Source: Vibrio spartinae
GTDB lineage: Bacteria; Pseudomonadota; Gammaproteobacteria; Enterobacterales; Vibrionaceae
Assembly: GCF_024347135.1 (NCBI RefSeq)
Contig: NZ_AP024907.1
Coordinates: 177,001-241,000 of the forward strand
DNA: 64,000 bases
Reading direction: 5' to 3'
The number at the start of each line of letters is the position of its first letter. Positions within the stretch are counted from its first letter, which is position 1. This document shows, piece after piece, positions 39,058 to 50,146 of this stretch. Under the pieces are notes generated by a model, which saw only the letters and a program-made list of their open reading frames with translations, was not told the DNA's origin and did not search any database. Position numbers and translations under genes: made by a program.

Positions 39058-40361
39058 AGCGAGTGACGTTTTAGTCTCAATCCATCTTCAGTAAAGATAT
39101 GGTTGATTGTTTTAGAGATTGCACCGGTATTTTGTTGTATAACCTCCTGCGCTTGCAGTGACATGTGTAATCTTTGTTGATGATTGTCAAATAAGTTCAG
39201 AACCGCCTGACTGATGTCTTGAGCATGATTAAGTACTTGAAGCGCACCTGCACTGTTTAGTGTGACGGTAATCTCATGAAAATTATAGTAGTGGGGACCG
39301 ATGAGTGTTGGTATTCCTAGCGCAGCCGGCTCCAAAACATTGTGACCACCGACATCGCCAAACAAGCTTCCACCCATAAAGCAGACATCTGATGCGCCAA
39401 TGAGCGTCAGCATTTCTCCCATTGTATCGCCTAAATAGATTTGAAATGGTTTCTCGGCGTTGAAGTTTGCCGTTCGTCTTTGCGTGGTCAATCCATATTC
39501 AGTGCATAACGTATAGACTGTGTTAAACCTTTCCGGATGTCTGGGTACCAAAATGAGTAATGCCTCTGGATGATATTTCAGAATGGTTTGATGGCTCTGG
39601 AGGATGAGTTGGTCTTCGCCATGATGCGTACTCGCAGCAATCCAGACAGGTCTTGTTTTGCCTAAAGAATCGCGCAACTCTTTGGCTGAATGCACGATAG
39701 TTTCTGCGATGTGGATATCGTATTTCATTGATCCGGTGACAAACAGTTGTGATGCTTGAGCGCCCAAGCGTAAAAAGCGATTTCTGTCTTCATCATACTG
39801 ACAGTAAAGGTGGTCAATGTTAGGGAGACACATGTTGATTAATGGTTTGATTCTATTGTATCCGCGATATGATTTTTCAGATAGGCGCGCATTAATAACA
39901 GATACATTGACACCGTACTCTTTTGCGATATGCAGAAGGTTAGGCCAGAGTTCAGTCTCCATCATAATTAAATGACTTGGTTTTATTGATTGAAGAAAAC
40001 CACGAATCGCAAAAGGGAAGTCAAGAGGCATATATCGATGCTCTGCAATAGCGCTGATTTTTTGTGCTTGCTCTGCACCCGTCGGCGTTGTAGTTGTAAT
40101 GATGATTTTTTTCTCAGGGAAATCGAGATGTAGTTGTTTGATAAATGGGATTACGCTGAGAGTTTCGCCGACAGATACAGCGTGAATCCAGATGACTTCT
40201 TGATTTTCTGATGTGGATAAAGCAGGTGTGAAACCGAAGTGTTCAGTCCAGCGAGAACCGACACAAGGTTTACCTGCTTTTTTCTTGAATAGCTTCAAGA
40301 GATAAAAAGGTGCAATCATGGTTAGCACCAGCGTATAAATTAGTCGGATAAAGTCATTCAT
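39048..40361 (-). CDS. waaA: Kdo transferase WaaA
   Basis: The 437-residue inner-membrane enzyme transfers Kdo to lipid IVA. An N-terminal membrane anchor is followed by HAVSVGET (catalytic Glu), MMETELWPNL, NARLSEKSYRGY and FMGGSLFGDVGGHNVLEPAA. It begins 1 nt after the stop of the GT32 gene, so it is co-transcribed with it. Together with KdkA it suggests a phosphorylated mono-Kdo core. Confidence 0.94.
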   Translation of the reverse strand: MNDFIRLIYTLVLTMIAPFYLLKLFKKKAGKPCVGSRWTEHFGFTPALSTSENQEVIWIHAVSVGETLSVIPFIKQLHLDFPEKKIIITTTTPTGAEQAQKISAIAEHRYMPLDFPFAIRGFLQSIKPSHLIMMETELWPNLLHIAKEYGVNVSVINARLSEKSYRGYNRIKPLINMCLPNIDHLYCQYDEDRNRFLRLGAQASQLFVTGSMKYDIHIAETIVHSAKELRDSLGKTRPVWIAASTHHGEDQLILQSHQTILKYHPEALLILVPRHPERFNTVYTLCTEYGLTTQRRTANFNAEKPFQIYLGDTMGEMLTLIGASDVCFMGGSLFGDVGGHNVLEPAALGIPTLIGPHYYNFHEITVTLNSAGALQVLNHAQDISQAVLNLFDNHQQRLHMSLQAQEVIQQNTGAISKTINHIFTEDGLRLKRHSLYR

Positions 40362-40362
40362 A

Positions 40363-41142
40363 TTATTTTTTGATTAAGTCTTTTGGATCCTGGTGGGTCC
40401 ATTTACCACGGGGTTTATCTAGATATTGGAAGTGCTCATTGGTGAATGTTCCTTGAATACAGACATAGTTTCGACCTCGGGCATGAACACTTTTCCCCTG
40501 TAGAACACGATTTAATGCTTCTGGTCCTGTTGTCCCATAAACGCCTTTTTCGACGTCGTAGTTCTCAATATTATTAACAATGGTATCCATAATCGTTTGA
40601 TAGTGAGGGTTATGGGGAACTGTTGCCAGAAAGAAATTTGTATAATCCGTATTCCCTTTTTTAAACTTGATATATAGCGCTTCTTGTTCATTTTTTAAGA
40701 TTCTGCGGAGCGGCCATACCAAAGTTGCATCAATATCCATATAGATACCCCCTTGCTGATACAAAACAGTAATCCGCCATAAATCGGCTTGAGCCGCACC
40801 ATCAGTCAGTTTTTGATAAGCTTGATACACGTGGTCAGGGGCTTGCTCCCTCATGAACTGTTCTCGTTCTTCTGTACTGACATATCGATAATCATAATCC
40901 AGAGACATTAGACGATTAAATAAGTAATTGAGATAAACAGGCAAGGTGCTGCGATTAGAATAATTGGTTTGCCAGATGACTCTTGGAATCGCACTGGTAT
41001 TTTTCCAAGGCAACTTATGCTTGGAGTAGATTGGTATGGTAAAACGAGTTTTAGGTAAAACCGCATGAAAGAGATAAGAGAATAACTTAAATAGATTTCC
41101 TATCAGTCGAATTAAGCGATTGGTGATGATGATTAAATTCAT
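40363..41142 (-). CDS. Family 32 glycosyltransferase (DXD sugar-binding)
   Basis: The 259-residue protein has IPRVIWQTN and then DLWRITVLYQQGGIYMDIDA, which carries the DXD sugar-nucleotide metal site of the GT32 family. A hydrophobic N terminus could anchor it at the membrane. It lies between waaL and waaA, so it should modify the LPS core; the donor sugar cannot be predicted. Confidence 0.82.
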   Translation of the reverse strand: MNLIIITNRLIRLIGNLFKLFSYLFHAVLPKTRFTIPIYSKHKLPWKNTSAIPRVIWQTNYSNRSTLPVYLNYLFNRLMSLDYDYRYVSTEEREQFMREQAPDHVYQAYQKLTDGAAQADLWRITVLYQQGGIYMDIDATLVWPLRRILKNEQEALYIKFKKGNTDYTNFFLATVPHNPHYQTIMDTIVNNIENYDVEKGVYGTTGPEALNRVLQGKSVHARGRNYVCIQGTFTNEHFQYLDKPRGKWTHQDPKDLIKK

Positions 41143-41154
41143 TATCTTATCCCA

Positions 41155-42390
41155 CTATGTTTCACTATTTTGGATATGATTAAGATCATTTCGGGTGAAA
41201 TTGATCAATACAGCAAGCATGAAGCCGTAGAAGCTACTGATTAAGTTTTGTTCCAGAGGTACTTCGGTTAAACAAAAGATTGAAAAGCCTAAGACAAAAA
41301 TAAACCCACAGCATGCATGTGTGGATTGCTTTAGATGTTTAAAAAAGAAAAATAGAGGCACGAAAATCAGTGCGATAAACGCCAAAATACCAAGTATGCC
41401 GTTGCTCGCTAACATTTCAAAATATTGATTATGGGCATGAGCTCTTGTAACACCTGTTGGCCAACTGCTCACTTTTCCTTCTTGATATAATTGCCGAATG
41501 GTTTCTTCTCTTTGAGAATATGTTTGACCGATTAGCGGACTTTTCATAAAGGATTGCGTTGCAGAATACCATAGTTGAATACGTCCCCCAGAAGATTCAG
41601 CGTCAGCGACATCGCCTGATAAAATTCCGTGGAATTCAGTGGCAGTGTAATTGATTCTTTCTTGAAATTTAGGTGAATAGGAATAGAAAAAGATAAAAAA
41701 TACCGACATGATGATCACTATTCTTAGAGTGTTTTTCAGTCTATTCTGCTGGGATTGAAATAAAACACTAAAAATAACCAGTAGAGGTATTGCGAAAATT
41801 GCCCCCCGAGTTAATGTCAGGATCGTTGCAAAGCCGCAAATTAAGGAAGATAGCCATAATATCTTTTTTATATGGCTACTGTAAGCTAATGTGAAAGCTA
41901 AAAATGCAAGGGAGCAGGATAAATAGCCAAAGTTAATACTATATAAATAACCATCTACTCTGGGCATTCCCTTGATATAAAACTGATAGAATGCAATAAT
42001 AATTGTGCCGACTGAACCAAAAACAATTCCCCAATCGAGATATTTTCTTGGTGTTGATGTCTCATTGAGGATATGACGAATGAAAAAATAGATCGGGATG
42101 ATGAGTAAATAACGAGAAGCACCTTTAAAGTATCTGGTTGTTTCCATATCCGATAGATAAATAGGAATATTGGCGATAAAGTAAGCAGAGAGAATCGTTA
42201 TCACCATCCAGTCTAACTTGTCTAAAGTATGGTATTTCTTCTCTTTAATGAAATACCATACTGAAGTTAACAGTAAAATTAAGATAGCACCAATACTGAA
42301 ATTTTTAGTACATAGCAGCAATGCTGGGACTAAGAATAGACAACTATTCAATATTTTTTTGTAATATGTGTTTTCCATCTCTACGACCAT
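41155..42390 (-). CDS. waaL: O-antigen ligase (WaaL, Wzy_C family)
   Basis: The 411-residue polytopic membrane protein has about ten to twelve hydrophobic segments. A large periplasmic loop contains GGRIQLWYSATQSFMKSPLI and TRAHAHNQYFEMLASNGI, whose His is the conserved WaaL-type catalytic candidate. It joins lipid-linked O-antigen to the core. A Wzy polymerase is a formal alternative because the families share the fold, but the setting inside the core cluster favours WaaL. ATG 42390 overlaps the previous gene; ATG 42378 is also possible. Confidence 0.82.
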   Translation of the reverse strand: MVVEMENTYYKKILNSCLFLVPALLLCTKNFSIGAILILLLTSVWYFIKEKKYHTLDKLDWMVITILSAYFIANIPIYLSDMETTRYFKGASRYLLIIPIYFFIRHILNETSTPRKYLDWGIVFGSVGTIIIAFYQFYIKGMPRVDGYLYSINFGYLSCSLAFLAFTLAYSSHIKKILWLSSLICGFATILTLTRGAIFAIPLLVIFSVLFQSQQNRLKNTLRIVIIMSVFFIFFYSYSPKFQERINYTATEFHGILSGDVADAESSGGRIQLWYSATQSFMKSPLIGQTYSQREETIRQLYQEGKVSSWPTGVTRAHAHNQYFEMLASNGILGILAFIALIFVPLFFFFKHLKQSTHACCGFIFVLGFSIFCLTEVPLEQNLISSFYGFMLAVLINFTRNDLNHIQNSET

Positions 42391-43403
42391 GATGAGACTT
42401 CACTTTTGATTGCTTGATATATTTTTGGTGGACTCGGTATGCTGCCATCAGCGTTCATGACGATATGATGTTTCTCATACAGTGGTGTATACCGAAAAGG
42501 AACCGTTGAGTAGAAAATACCAACCGTCGGTGTATGGGTGGCAATCGCTACGTTTCTGACCCCTGTATCAGGACTCACCATGAGAGAGGCTTTCGCGGTC
42601 AGTTCAATGAGTTGTTCTAGTGGGAGACAAGCTTGAATCGCAAAATTTGGGTATTGTTTGAGAGCTTCAAGGAAATCTCCTTTCTCAAACGGGTTTTTAC
42701 CTTCGAGAAAAATATGCTTAATATCGGGATGATTGGCTAAAGACAGCTCGATGAGTTCTTTCATTTGTTGCTGGCTCAGAATCTTTGACGTTTGAGAGGC
42801 GCCATTAAAGAATAAGATAAATGGATGGGTCTTATCTTGTTCGACACGATGATCCGGATAGTTAAAATCGAGCGGGTAACTTGGATGATGACCCAATATT
42901 TTTAACATATCTAACATACACTCGACTTCCGGTTGGAAATCTGAACGCGGTACACAAACATTGTACAACACACCGCGAAGATAGCTCTTGTATGGAAAAC
43001 CGATTTTCAATTTGGCCTGACCCAACGCCATCATCCAGTGTGAGCGATTGGTACTGGCCAGGTCAAAAATGATATCTTGTTCTCCGAGTGCCCTGATATT
43101 CTTGATTTTATCGGACACCGATGTTGCTTGCTTTCTATCTTTACCCGGCATGATATGAACACGATCAACCAGATCGTCCGGCATACCATATTGATAGTTT
43201 GATACGGCAACAAGCGTGATTTGTGCATTGGGAAAAAACTTTCTCGCCTCGAGCAGAAAAGGACGAGCGATCACCTGATCACCGAGAGCCGCATGTCTGA
43301 TGACAGCGATTTTTTTGATATTTTGTGGCGAAAATGTGTCGCTCAAATATTTTTTGGCTTTTTTTGTTGCGAAAGCTCCACGCTCAAACCATTGATATTT
43401 CAT
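42381..43403 (-). CDS. Glycosyltransferase family 9 (heptosyltransferase-like)
   Basis: The 340-residue product has IKKIAVIRHAALGDQVIARP near residue 29 and SPDTGVRNVAIATHTPTVGI near the end, both GT9 features. It starts about 17 nt after waaF and overlaps waaL, so it belongs to the minus-strand core operon. A third heptose or related sugar transfer is likely; specificity is unknown. Confidence 0.85.
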   Translation of the reverse strand: MKYQWFERGAFATKKAKKYLSDTFSPQNIKKIAVIRHAALGDQVIARPFLLEARKFFPNAQITLVAVSNYQYGMPDDLVDRVHIMPGKDRKQATSVSDKIKNIRALGEQDIIFDLASTNRSHWMMALGQAKLKIGFPYKSYLRGVLYNVCVPRSDFQPEVECMLDMLKILGHHPSYPLDFNYPDHRVEQDKTHPFILFFNGASQTSKILSQQQMKELIELSLANHPDIKHIFLEGKNPFEKGDFLEALKQYPNFAIQACLPLEQLIELTAKASLMVSPDTGVRNVAIATHTPTVGIFYSTVPFRYTPLYEKHHIVMNADGSIPSPPKIYQAIKSEVSSWS

Positions 43404-43420
43404 GATAATTCTTATATGAG

Positions 43421-44443
43421 TTATTGATGTCTAATCTGACGGATGACTTGATCTGGCGTCAGCTGTTTAAGGCAGTTGAGGTGTCCGTATGGGCACTCTC
43501 TTTGAAAACAAGGTCTACATTCTATATCAGTACTTAATGTAATCACATTTTCTGATAATGGTGGCGTGTATTGCGGTGAGCTGGAGCCGTAAATAGCAAC
43601 AATATGGCAATGGACCGCTGCGGCAACATGCATCAAACCTGAATCATTACTGACAACAGTATGGCAACAGGCGAGTAAATCGACTACCTCGACGAGTGTT
43701 GTTTTCCCTGCCAAATCAAAACAGTGTGACTGGTGTTCCAGAGGGAGTCGGCTGCGAATGTGTTGCGTGACTTCCTGATCTTTTTGTGAGCCAAATAGCC
43801 AAATCTGTTTCCCATCTTGGATAAGGGCTGATGCTAATTCTGCATAATAATGGGCTGGCCATCTTTTGGCCGGACCAAACTCCGCGCCGGGACATAAACC
43901 AACGACTTCTCGGCCAGATGTTAAACAAAAACGTTGTCGTAAGCGCTCTTGCTGGGTTGAATTAATGCTCAATTGCGGTCTGAGACATTTATCCAGTGAC
44001 ACTTCATCAATCATTGTGCTTTCGGGGACGGCTAAGGCAACATAGCGTTCCACCATATATTGGAATACTTTTCTGTCAGCCCTCAGATCGTTCAACAGAC
44101 CATAGCGCAGCTCGCCTTTCCATCCGGTTCGGACCGGTATGCCTGCAAATAAGGGAATCAATGCCGACTTGGCTGAATTGGGGAGAACGAAAGCATGCGT
44201 GTAACGATTCGCAGCTAATTGGCGGCCGATTTTCCATCGTTTGGTGAAATTGAAATCACCATGGCCAACCGGCATTTCGATGGCCTGATCAACTTCAGGC
44301 ATTCGTTCCAGAATCGGGCCACACCAAGCTGGAGCTAAAACATCAATTGTTGCGTTTGGATGACGGCTTTTGAGTTCGCGATATAAACTCTGTGACATCA
44401 CCATATCTCCAACCCATGAGGGGCCGATTATCAGGATTTTCAT
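43421..44443 (-). CDS. waaF: ADP-heptose:LPS heptosyltransferase II
   Basis: About 340 residues: MKILIIGPSWVGDMVMSQSL is the WaaF start, followed by LCPGAEFGPAKRWPAHYYAE, VVSNDSGLMHVAAAV and the cysteine-rich CRPCFQRECPYGHLNCL tail that marks WaaF. It adds the second heptose to the inner core. The start could be ATG 44443 or ATG 44449, and neither has a strong ribosome binding site. Confidence 0.93.
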   Translation of the reverse strand: MKILIIGPSWVGDMVMSQSLYRELKSRHPNATIDVLAPAWCGPILERMPEVDQAIEMPVGHGDFNFTKRWKIGRQLAANRYTHAFVLPNSAKSALIPLFAGIPVRTGWKGELRYGLLNDLRADRKVFQYMVERYVALAVPESTMIDEVSLDKCLRPQLSINSTQQERLRQRFCLTSGREVVGLCPGAEFGPAKRWPAHYYAELASALIQDGKQIWLFGSQKDQEVTQHIRSRLPLEHQSHCFDLAGKTTLVEVVDLLACCHTVVSNDSGLMHVAAAVHCHIVAIYGSSSPQYTPPLSENVITLSTDIECRPCFQRECPYGHLNCLKQLTPDQVIRQIRHQ

Positions 44444-44522
44444 TGGCATGATTTTAGAACGACTCATCTAAATTAGAAGGCATAGTACCATCAGCATGAT
44501 GGTATAGTTAAGCTGCACTCGA

Positions 44523-45638
44523 TTATTCCTGATAGTAATGTAGCAGATTTTGAGTATGTGTCTGTATTGAAAACTCTTTACATGCTCTCATTCTGGCTGA
44601 TATTGCGTTATTTTTTGCCTCATCATAGTGCTCATAGCTGTTCAGAATGGCCTCTGCGATGGATGTATCGCTGGTTGGGGTACAATACTGAGCGTAATTT
44701 TCCAGCAGTTCTGGAAGAGCACCGGTGTTGGCTGCGACAATAGGACGCTGAGCGGCCATGGTTTCGATTGCAGTTAAGCCAAATGCTTCATTGGCATAAG
44801 GCAGACAGACGATATCCATGATGGATAACAGTTTGTGGGTGTCTCGACGAAATCCGGTGAAGATAACATGGTCGCTTAAATCTAAAGACTGAATGATTTC
44901 TCTGACTTGAGCAAGATAAGCTAAATCGCATCCTTGTGCAGCTTCCAACCCGCCCACGATAACCAGTTTACTCTGAGGAAGATGTTGCTGAACGCGCGCA
45001 AAAGCTTTGACGAGTTCTATTTGTCCTTTCCCCGGACTAATGCGGCCGAGTGTCCCGATCACAAAATCCTCCTCTGAGAGCGAGAGTGATTGTTTGATGG
45101 TCGCGATTTCGTCGGGCAGCAATTCCGTTTTGTCAGGAATATCGGTCCCTAACCACAGGCGTGTTATTTTTTCTGGTGAAATCGGAAGCGCATTGAGATT
45201 TCTCCGGTATGTTTCATCACTGATAGACAATACCTGATCAACCTGTTGGTAAACCCAACCGTGGAAGAGATCTTTCTTACTTCTGGTGACACCCATATGT
45301 TCAGTGAATATAATTTTCACGGGAACAAATTGTTTAATCAAGGCCGCAACCAATAGATCACCGGACTTATGGCAGTGAATAACATTGATTTGATGATGTT
45401 TGACCCACTGAATGAGAGAGAACAGTTTGACACTGAGTAATTGAGATTTGCTTTGCGCAGTATATAAGGGAAATTGGTTTTCTTTCATCCCTGACTCAAC
45501 TTGTGTGCTGGCAAGGCATAAACCGAATATTTGATAGCCTGCGGAGAGGAACTGTTTACCCATTCTGATCGGGTACATTTCCAGACCTCCCCATCCTTTT
45601 GACAGGCATATATGTAATATTACGGGTTGTCTCACCAT
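44523..45638 (-). CDS. Family 4 glycosyltransferase (WaaG-like)
   Basis: The 371-residue GT-B enzyme has CLSKGWGGLEMYPIRMG at the N terminus, GTLGRISPGKGQIELVKAF in the donor domain and EAFGLTAIETMAAQRPIVAA with the two catalytic-region glutamates. It is probably a retaining core glycosyltransferase. A good AGGAGA precedes ATG 45638. It is the first gene after the ugd terminator, so a promoter must lie in the 118 bases upstream. Confidence 0.85.
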   Translation of the reverse strand: MVRQPVILHICLSKGWGGLEMYPIRMGKQFLSAGYQIFGLCLASTQVESGMKENQFPLYTAQSKSQLLSVKLFSLIQWVKHHQINVIHCHKSGDLLVAALIKQFVPVKIIFTEHMGVTRSKKDLFHGWVYQQVDQVLSISDETYRRNLNALPISPEKITRLWLGTDIPDKTELLPDEIATIKQSLSLSEEDFVIGTLGRISPGKGQIELVKAFARVQQHLPQSKLVIVGGLEAAQGCDLAYLAQVREIIQSLDLSDHVIFTGFRRDTHKLLSIMDIVCLPYANEAFGLTAIETMAAQRPIVAANTGALPELLENYAQYCTPTSDTSIAEAILNSYEHYDEAKNNAISARMRACKEFSIQTHTQNLLHYYQE

Positions 45639-45707
45639 TCTCTCCTATTGATAAAAGTGATATATACATTCTACAACATTCGGAGAAAACAGGTTAATTG
45701 ATTGAGG

Positions 45708-45745
45708 AAAAAAAGAGTTCTGAATGTTCTATCAAAACTCTTTTT
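45708..45745. terminator. Terminator between ugd and the core operon
   Basis: AAAAAGAGTT (45710-45719) pairs with AACTCTTTTT (45736-45745). On the minus strand the stem is followed by more T residues, so it ends ugd transcription just after the stop at 45757. Confidence 0.75.
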
Positions 45746-45756
45746 ATAAGGTATGG

Positions 45757-46923
45757 TTAGTCGGAACCGAAGAGATCTCGGGTATAAACTTTGTCTGCCA
45801 CTTCTGACAGTTCATCTGACATTCGATTTGAAATAATGACATCGGCCATTTGTTTAAACGCCTCCAGATCACGTATCACCCGGGAGTTAAAGAACTGATC
45901 TTCTTTCATTGCGGGCTCATAAATGACGATTTCTAATCCTTTGGCTTTCAGGCGCTTCATGATGCCCTGAACGGATGAAGCCCGGAAGTTATCCGAACCG
46001 GACTTCATAATCAGTCGATAGATGCCGACGGTTTGTGGGTTCTTCCGCAGAATACTTTCTGCAATGAAGTCTTTACGGGTGCGGTTCGCATCGACAATTG
46101 CAGCAATAATATTATTGGGGACAGTGTTGTAGTTTGCCAGAAGTTGCTTGGTATCTTTTGGCAGACAGTAACCTCCATAACCGAAAGATGGGTTATTATA
46201 ATGATTGCCAATGCGCGGATCGAGGCAGACACCTTCAATAATCTGACGAGTGTTCAGGCCATGCGCTTCAGCATAAGAATCGAGTTCGTTAAAATAAGCG
46301 ACCCGCATGGCCAGATAAGTATTGGAGAAGAGTTTGACTGCTTCAGCTTCAGTGGCATTGGTAAAAAGTACCTGAATATCTTCTTTTTGGGCGCCTTCCA
46401 CAAGCAGGTTAGCAAAAGTGGTCGCTCGATCACTTTGCTCACCGACAATGATCCGCGATGGGTAAAGGTTATCATGAAGTGCTTTCCCTTCACGAAGGAA
46501 TTCGGGGGAGAAAATGATGTTTGGGTAGCTGAAGCGCTGTTTAACCCATTCGGTATAACCAACAGGCACAGTTGATTTGATAATCATCGTTGCTTTAGGG
46601 TTAATCGCAATCACATCCTGAATAACCGCTTCAACCGTTGTGGTATTAAAATAGTTAGTCTGTGGGTCGTAATCGGTAGGCGTGGCGATGATGACAAAAC
46701 TGGCATCGCGATATGCTTCTTCTTTGTTCAGTGTCGCTTTAAAATCTAATTCCCGTGATGATAAGAAAGCTTCAATTTCTTGATCGATAATGGGCGATTT
46801 TCGATCATTGAGTAAGGCGACTTTTTCCTCAATGACATCTAACGCTACAACAGTATGATTCTGGGCAAGCAGGATTGCATTCGACAACCCGACATACCCA
46901 GTTCCAGCAACAGCAATTTTCAT
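45757..46923 (-). CDS. ugd: UDP-glucose 6-dehydrogenase
   Basis: The 388-residue enzyme makes UDP-glucuronate. [19 protein letters not shown] is the NAD site and [15 protein letters not shown] holds the catalytic Cys. ATG 46923 has GGGAG upstream and gives MKIAVAGTG; a start four codons earlier is less likely. The product may supply glucuronate or galacturonate for the O-antigen or capsule. Confidence 0.94.
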   Translation of the reverse strand: MKIAVAGTGYVGLSNAILLAQNHTVVALDVIEEKVALLNDRKSPIIDQEIEAFLSSRELDFKATLNKEEAYRDASFVIIATPTDYDPQTNYFNTTTVEAVIQDVIAINPKATMIIKSTVPVGYTEWVKQRFSYPNIIFSPEFLREGKALHDNLYPSRIIVGEQSDRATTFANLLVEGAQKEDIQVLFTNATEAEAVKLFSNTYLAMRVAYFNELDSYAEAHGLNTRQIIEGVCLDPRIGNHYNNPSFGYGGYCLPKDTKQLLANYNTVPNNIIAAIVDANRTRKDFIAESILRKNPQTVGIYRLIMKSGSDNFRASSVQGIMKRLKAKGLEIVIYEPAMKEDQFFNSRVIRDLEAFKQMADVIISNRMSDELSEVADKVYTRDLFGSD

Positions 46924-47003
46924 AACGACTCCCAACCTAACGTATTAAAAATGAGACACTTGATTATCATACAAGCCTCTCCCTGATTGGGAATGGCTAA
47001 ACG

Positions 47004-47945
47004 TTACTGATTAATGATGTGTAAATATTCTGAGACACCTTCAGCAACGGTTTTGAACACAATGTCACATCCTGCCGCCCGTAGCTTGGTCAGATCGGCT
47101 TGCGTAAACTCCTGATAGGCACCTTTTAGGTGGTCAGGGAATGGAATTGTTTCAACAACACCACGACCATGGTGTTTAATCACGGCTTTTGCCACTTCTT
47201 CAAATGACTCTGCTTTTCCTGTTCCACAGTTAAAAATACCGGAAATACCCTGTTCCCAGAACCATAAATTCACCTGACATACGTCACCGACATACACAAA
47301 ATCACGGATAAAATGGTGACTACCTTCAAATAGCTTGGGGTTTTCCCCGGCTTTCATTTGATTGTTAAGGTGAAAAGCGACAGATGCCATTGAGCCTTTA
47401 TGATCTTCTCGAGGGCCATAAACATTGAAGTAGCGGAACCCAGTGATTTGTGAAAGCTTTTCACCATTTGCTTTCGCATCTTCCCAGAGACGACGAACGT
47501 AGTGATCAAACTGCTGCTTGGAATAACCATATACATTCAATGCACCTTCGTACTCAGGTGACTCAATGAATGTCTCTGTTTCACCGTAAGTCGCTGCAGA
47601 CGATGCATAAAGAAATGGAATTTCTCTGTCTAAACAGTAATGGAGCAGTTCTTTTGAATACTCATAGTTATTGAGCATCATGTACTTACCATCCCATTCG
47701 GTTGTTGCTGAACAAGCACCTTCGTGGAAGACCGCTTCAATCGGACCGAAATCATCACCAGCCATGATCTGTGCTAAAAAGTCATCACGATCCATGTAGT
47801 CTGCTATGCTCAGGTCAACGAGGTTTTTGAACTTTTTGCCGTTTTTGAGATGGTCAACGACAAGGATATCGTCAAATCCTTTGTCATTCAGGGCTTTTAC
47901 AATATTGCTGCCAATCATGCCAGCACCGCCGGTTACGATGATCAT
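47004..47945 (-). CDS. hldD: ADP-L-glycero-D-manno-heptose 6-epimerase
   Basis: The 313-residue epimerase makes the ADP-L-heptose donor for the GT9 enzymes in this window. [18 protein letters not shown] is the NADP site and [15 protein letters not shown] has the Tyr-x3-Lys pair. ATG 47945 has AGGA upstream; the 17 in-frame codons before it are not homologous. It is divergent from the O-antigen operon. Confidence 0.95.
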   Translation of the reverse strand: MIIVTGGAGMIGSNIVKALNDKGFDDILVVDHLKNGKKFKNLVDLSIADYMDRDDFLAQIMAGDDFGPIEAVFHEGACSATTEWDGKYMMLNNYEYSKELLHYCLDREIPFLYASSAATYGETETFIESPEYEGALNVYGYSKQQFDHYVRRLWEDAKANGEKLSQITGFRYFNVYGPREDHKGSMASVAFHLNNQMKAGENPKLFEGSHHFIRDFVYVGDVCQVNLWFWEQGISGIFNCGTGKAESFEEVAKAVIKHHGRGVVETIPFPDHLKGAYQEFTQADLTKLRAAGCDIVFKTVAEGVSEYLHIINQ

Positions 47946-48092
47946 AGGTATTCCTGTGAAGAGGTATAATTGCCGCCTATTATAGCGAGTTGACATGATG
48001 ATGTAATCACAAAATCTGGGTTAAGCATGGGTTAACCTCGCCTCAGGTCAAAGATTCATGTATTATCTCCCGAGTTTTATTCCTCGGTCGAT

Positions 48093-48128
48093 CAGCATTT
48101 GGGAGCTTTACCCAAGGGCGGTAGCGTA
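48093..48128 (+). promoter_or_regulatory. JUMPstart element with ops site
   Basis: The stretch starting CAGCATTTGGGAGCTTTA and ending in GGCGGTAGCGT (48117-48127) matches the 39-bp JUMPstart consensus and its ops core. The ops site pauses RNA polymerase and recruits RfaH, which lets polymerase read long surface polysaccharide operons. It lies 57 bases before rfbB, so it should control the O-antigen operon. Confidence 0.9.
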
Positions 48129-48184
48129 CCTAAAATACTGTGAAATAAATGCTAATTGTAGAAAGTGAATTAGGAAGTTATTCA

Positions 48185-49252
48185 ATGAAAGTTTTGGTCA
48201 CTGGTGGTGCAGGATTCATAGGCTCTGCAGTTGTTCGTCATATTATTCAAAACACAACAGACGAAGTCGTTAATGTTGATAAATTAACTTATGCAGGAAA
48301 CTTGGAATCGTTACCTGATGAAGTATCAACAAACTCACGTTACGCATTCGAGCAGGTTGATATTTGTGATCGCTTGGCGCTTGATCGCGTCTTTCATAGC
48401 CATCAGCCAGATGCGGTGATGCACCTAGCAGCAGAGAGCCACGTAGATCGTTCAATCGATGGGCCGGCTGCATTTATTGAGACGAATATCGTTGGTACAT
48501 ATACACTTCTTGAAGCTGCCCGTCATTATTGGAATCAGCTTAGCGAAGAAAGAAAAGAATTATTCCGTTTTCACCATATCTCAACGGATGAAGTCTATGG
48601 TGATTTAGAAGGAACGGATGATTTATTCACGGAAGCAACCCCCTATGCACCGTCCAGTCCTTATTCAGCGTCTAAGGCATCAAGTGATCATTTAGTTCGG
48701 TCATGGTTGAGAACTTATGGCCTTCCCACCATTGTAACCAACTGTTCTAACAATTATGGCCCTTATCACTTCCCGGAAAAACTCATTCCACTCATGATCT
48801 TAAATGCTATGGAAGGCAAATCGCTTCCAGTTTACGGTGATGGTATGCAGATCCGTGACTGGTTGTTTGTAGAAGATCATGCAAGAGCTCTTTATAAAGT
48901 TGTGACGGAAGGTACAGTCGGTGAAACCTATAATATTGGTGGACATAATGAAAAAGCCAATATTGAGGTTGTGAAAACAATATGTGGTCTGTTGGAAGAG
49001 CTTGTTCCAAATAAGCCTGAAGGTGTCACTAAATACGAAGATTTGATTGCTTACGTAAAAGATCGTCCAGGGCATGATATCCGATATGCTATTGATGCTG
49101 CAAAAATTGCGCAAGAGCTTGGTTGGAAACCCGAGGAAACTTTTGAATCAGGTATCCGTAAAACAGTTGAGTGGTATTTGAACAATCAATGTTGGTGGAG
49201 CCGTGTTCTTGATGGTTCATATAGCCGGGAACGTTTGGGAGAAGGTGAATAG
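48185..49252 (+). CDS. rfbB: dTDP-glucose 4,6-dehydratase
   Basis: The 355-residue enzyme performs the second step of dTDP-L-rhamnose synthesis. [19 protein letters not shown] is the NAD site, [11 protein letters not shown] gives the catalytic Asp-Glu, and [13 protein letters not shown] the Tyr-x3-Lys. ATG 48185 gives the family start. It is the first gene after JUMPstart. The next gene begins 1 nt after its stop. Confidence 0.95.
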   Translation: MKVLVTGGAGFIGSAVVRHIIQNTTDEVVNVDKLTYAGNLESLPDEVSTNSRYAFEQVDICDRLALDRVFHSHQPDAVMHLAAESHVDRSIDGPAAFIETNIVGTYTLLEAARHYWNQLSEERKELFRFHHISTDEVYGDLEGTDDLFTEATPYAPSSPYSASKASSDHLVRSWLRTYGLPTIVTNCSNNYGPYHFPEKLIPLMILNAMEGKSLPVYGDGMQIRDWLFVEDHARALYKVVTEGTVGETYNIGGHNEKANIEVVKTICGLLEELVPNKPEGVTKYEDLIAYVKDRPGHDIRYAIDAAKIAQELGWKPEETFESGIRKTVEWYLNNQCWWSRVLDGSYSRERLGEGE

Positions 49253-49253
49253 G

Positions 49254-50138
49254 ATGAAAGGTATTATTCTCGCTGGAGGGTCAGGTACTCGTTTATACCC
49301 TATTACTCGAGGTGTATCAAAGCAGCTCCTACCTATTTATGATAAGCCTATGATTTACTACCCACTATCTACATTAATGTTGGCTGGTATTCGCGATATT
49401 CTAATTATCACAACGCCTGAGGATAATGATAGTTTTAAGCGACTTTTAGGGGACGGCAGTGATTTTGGCATTCATCTACAATATGCAATTCAGTCAAGTC
49501 CAGATGGATTAGCTCAAGCTTTTCTTATAGGAGAAGAATTTATTGGTGATGATAGAGTATGCTTAGTGTTAGGAGATAATATTTTCTATGGTCAGTCTTT
49601 TAGTAAAACTCTATCGAGTGCAGCCTCTAGAGAATATGGCGCCACGGTATTTGGATATCAAGTGAAAGATCCCGAGCGTTTTGGGGTCGTTGAATTTGAT
49701 AATGATATGAAGGCTATTTCTATTGAAGAAAAACCAGCCATACCTAAGTCTCACTATGCAGTTACTGGTCTTTATTTTTATGATAATCGAGTAATTGAAT
49801 TTGCTAAGCAAGTAGAGCCATCTTCTCGAGGAGAGTTAGAGATAACAAGTATTAATCAGATGTATCTTGATGATGCTTCTCTCAATGTAGAGCTATTAGG
49901 ACGAGGCTTTGCATGGTTGGATACTGGAACTCACGAAAGTTTGCATGAAGCTTCTTCATTTGTCCAAACAATTGAAAATGTTCAAGGTTTGAAAGTTGCT
50001 TGCCTAGAAGAGATCGCTTGGCGAAATGGCTGGTTATCGAAAGAATCAGTATTAAAAATAGCATCGAAGATGTTAAAAAATGAATATGGTAAGTATTTAA
50101 ATCTATTAATTGAGAATAGCCATACAATATATAAATAG
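49254..50138 (+). CDS. rfbA: Glucose-1-phosphate thymidylyltransferase
   Basis: The 294-residue enzyme makes dTDP-glucose. [18 protein letters not shown] and [13 protein letters not shown] are diagnostic. ATG 49254 follows GAAGGTGAATAGG and is preferred to in-frame codons inside rfbB. Base composition turns AT-rich within this gene. Confidence 0.96.
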   Translation: MKGIILAGGSGTRLYPITRGVSKQLLPIYDKPMIYYPLSTLMLAGIRDILIITTPEDNDSFKRLLGDGSDFGIHLQYAIQSSPDGLAQAFLIGEEFIGDDRVCLVLGDNIFYGQSFSKTLSSAASREYGATVFGYQVKDPERFGVVEFDNDMKAISIEEKPAIPKSHYAVTGLYFYDNRVIEFAKQVEPSSRGELEITSINQMYLDDASLNVELLGRGFAWLDTGTHESLHEASSFVQTIENVQGLKVACLEEIAWRNGWLSKESVLKIASKMLKNEYGKYLNLLIENSHTIYK

Positions 50139-50146
50139 AGGTTTAT

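Noticed and set aside
41155..42390. Wzy polymerase rather than WaaL
   Set aside because: The families cannot be separated fully by eye, but the gene lies within the core cluster between heptosyltransferase-like and core transferase genes, which fits a ligase.
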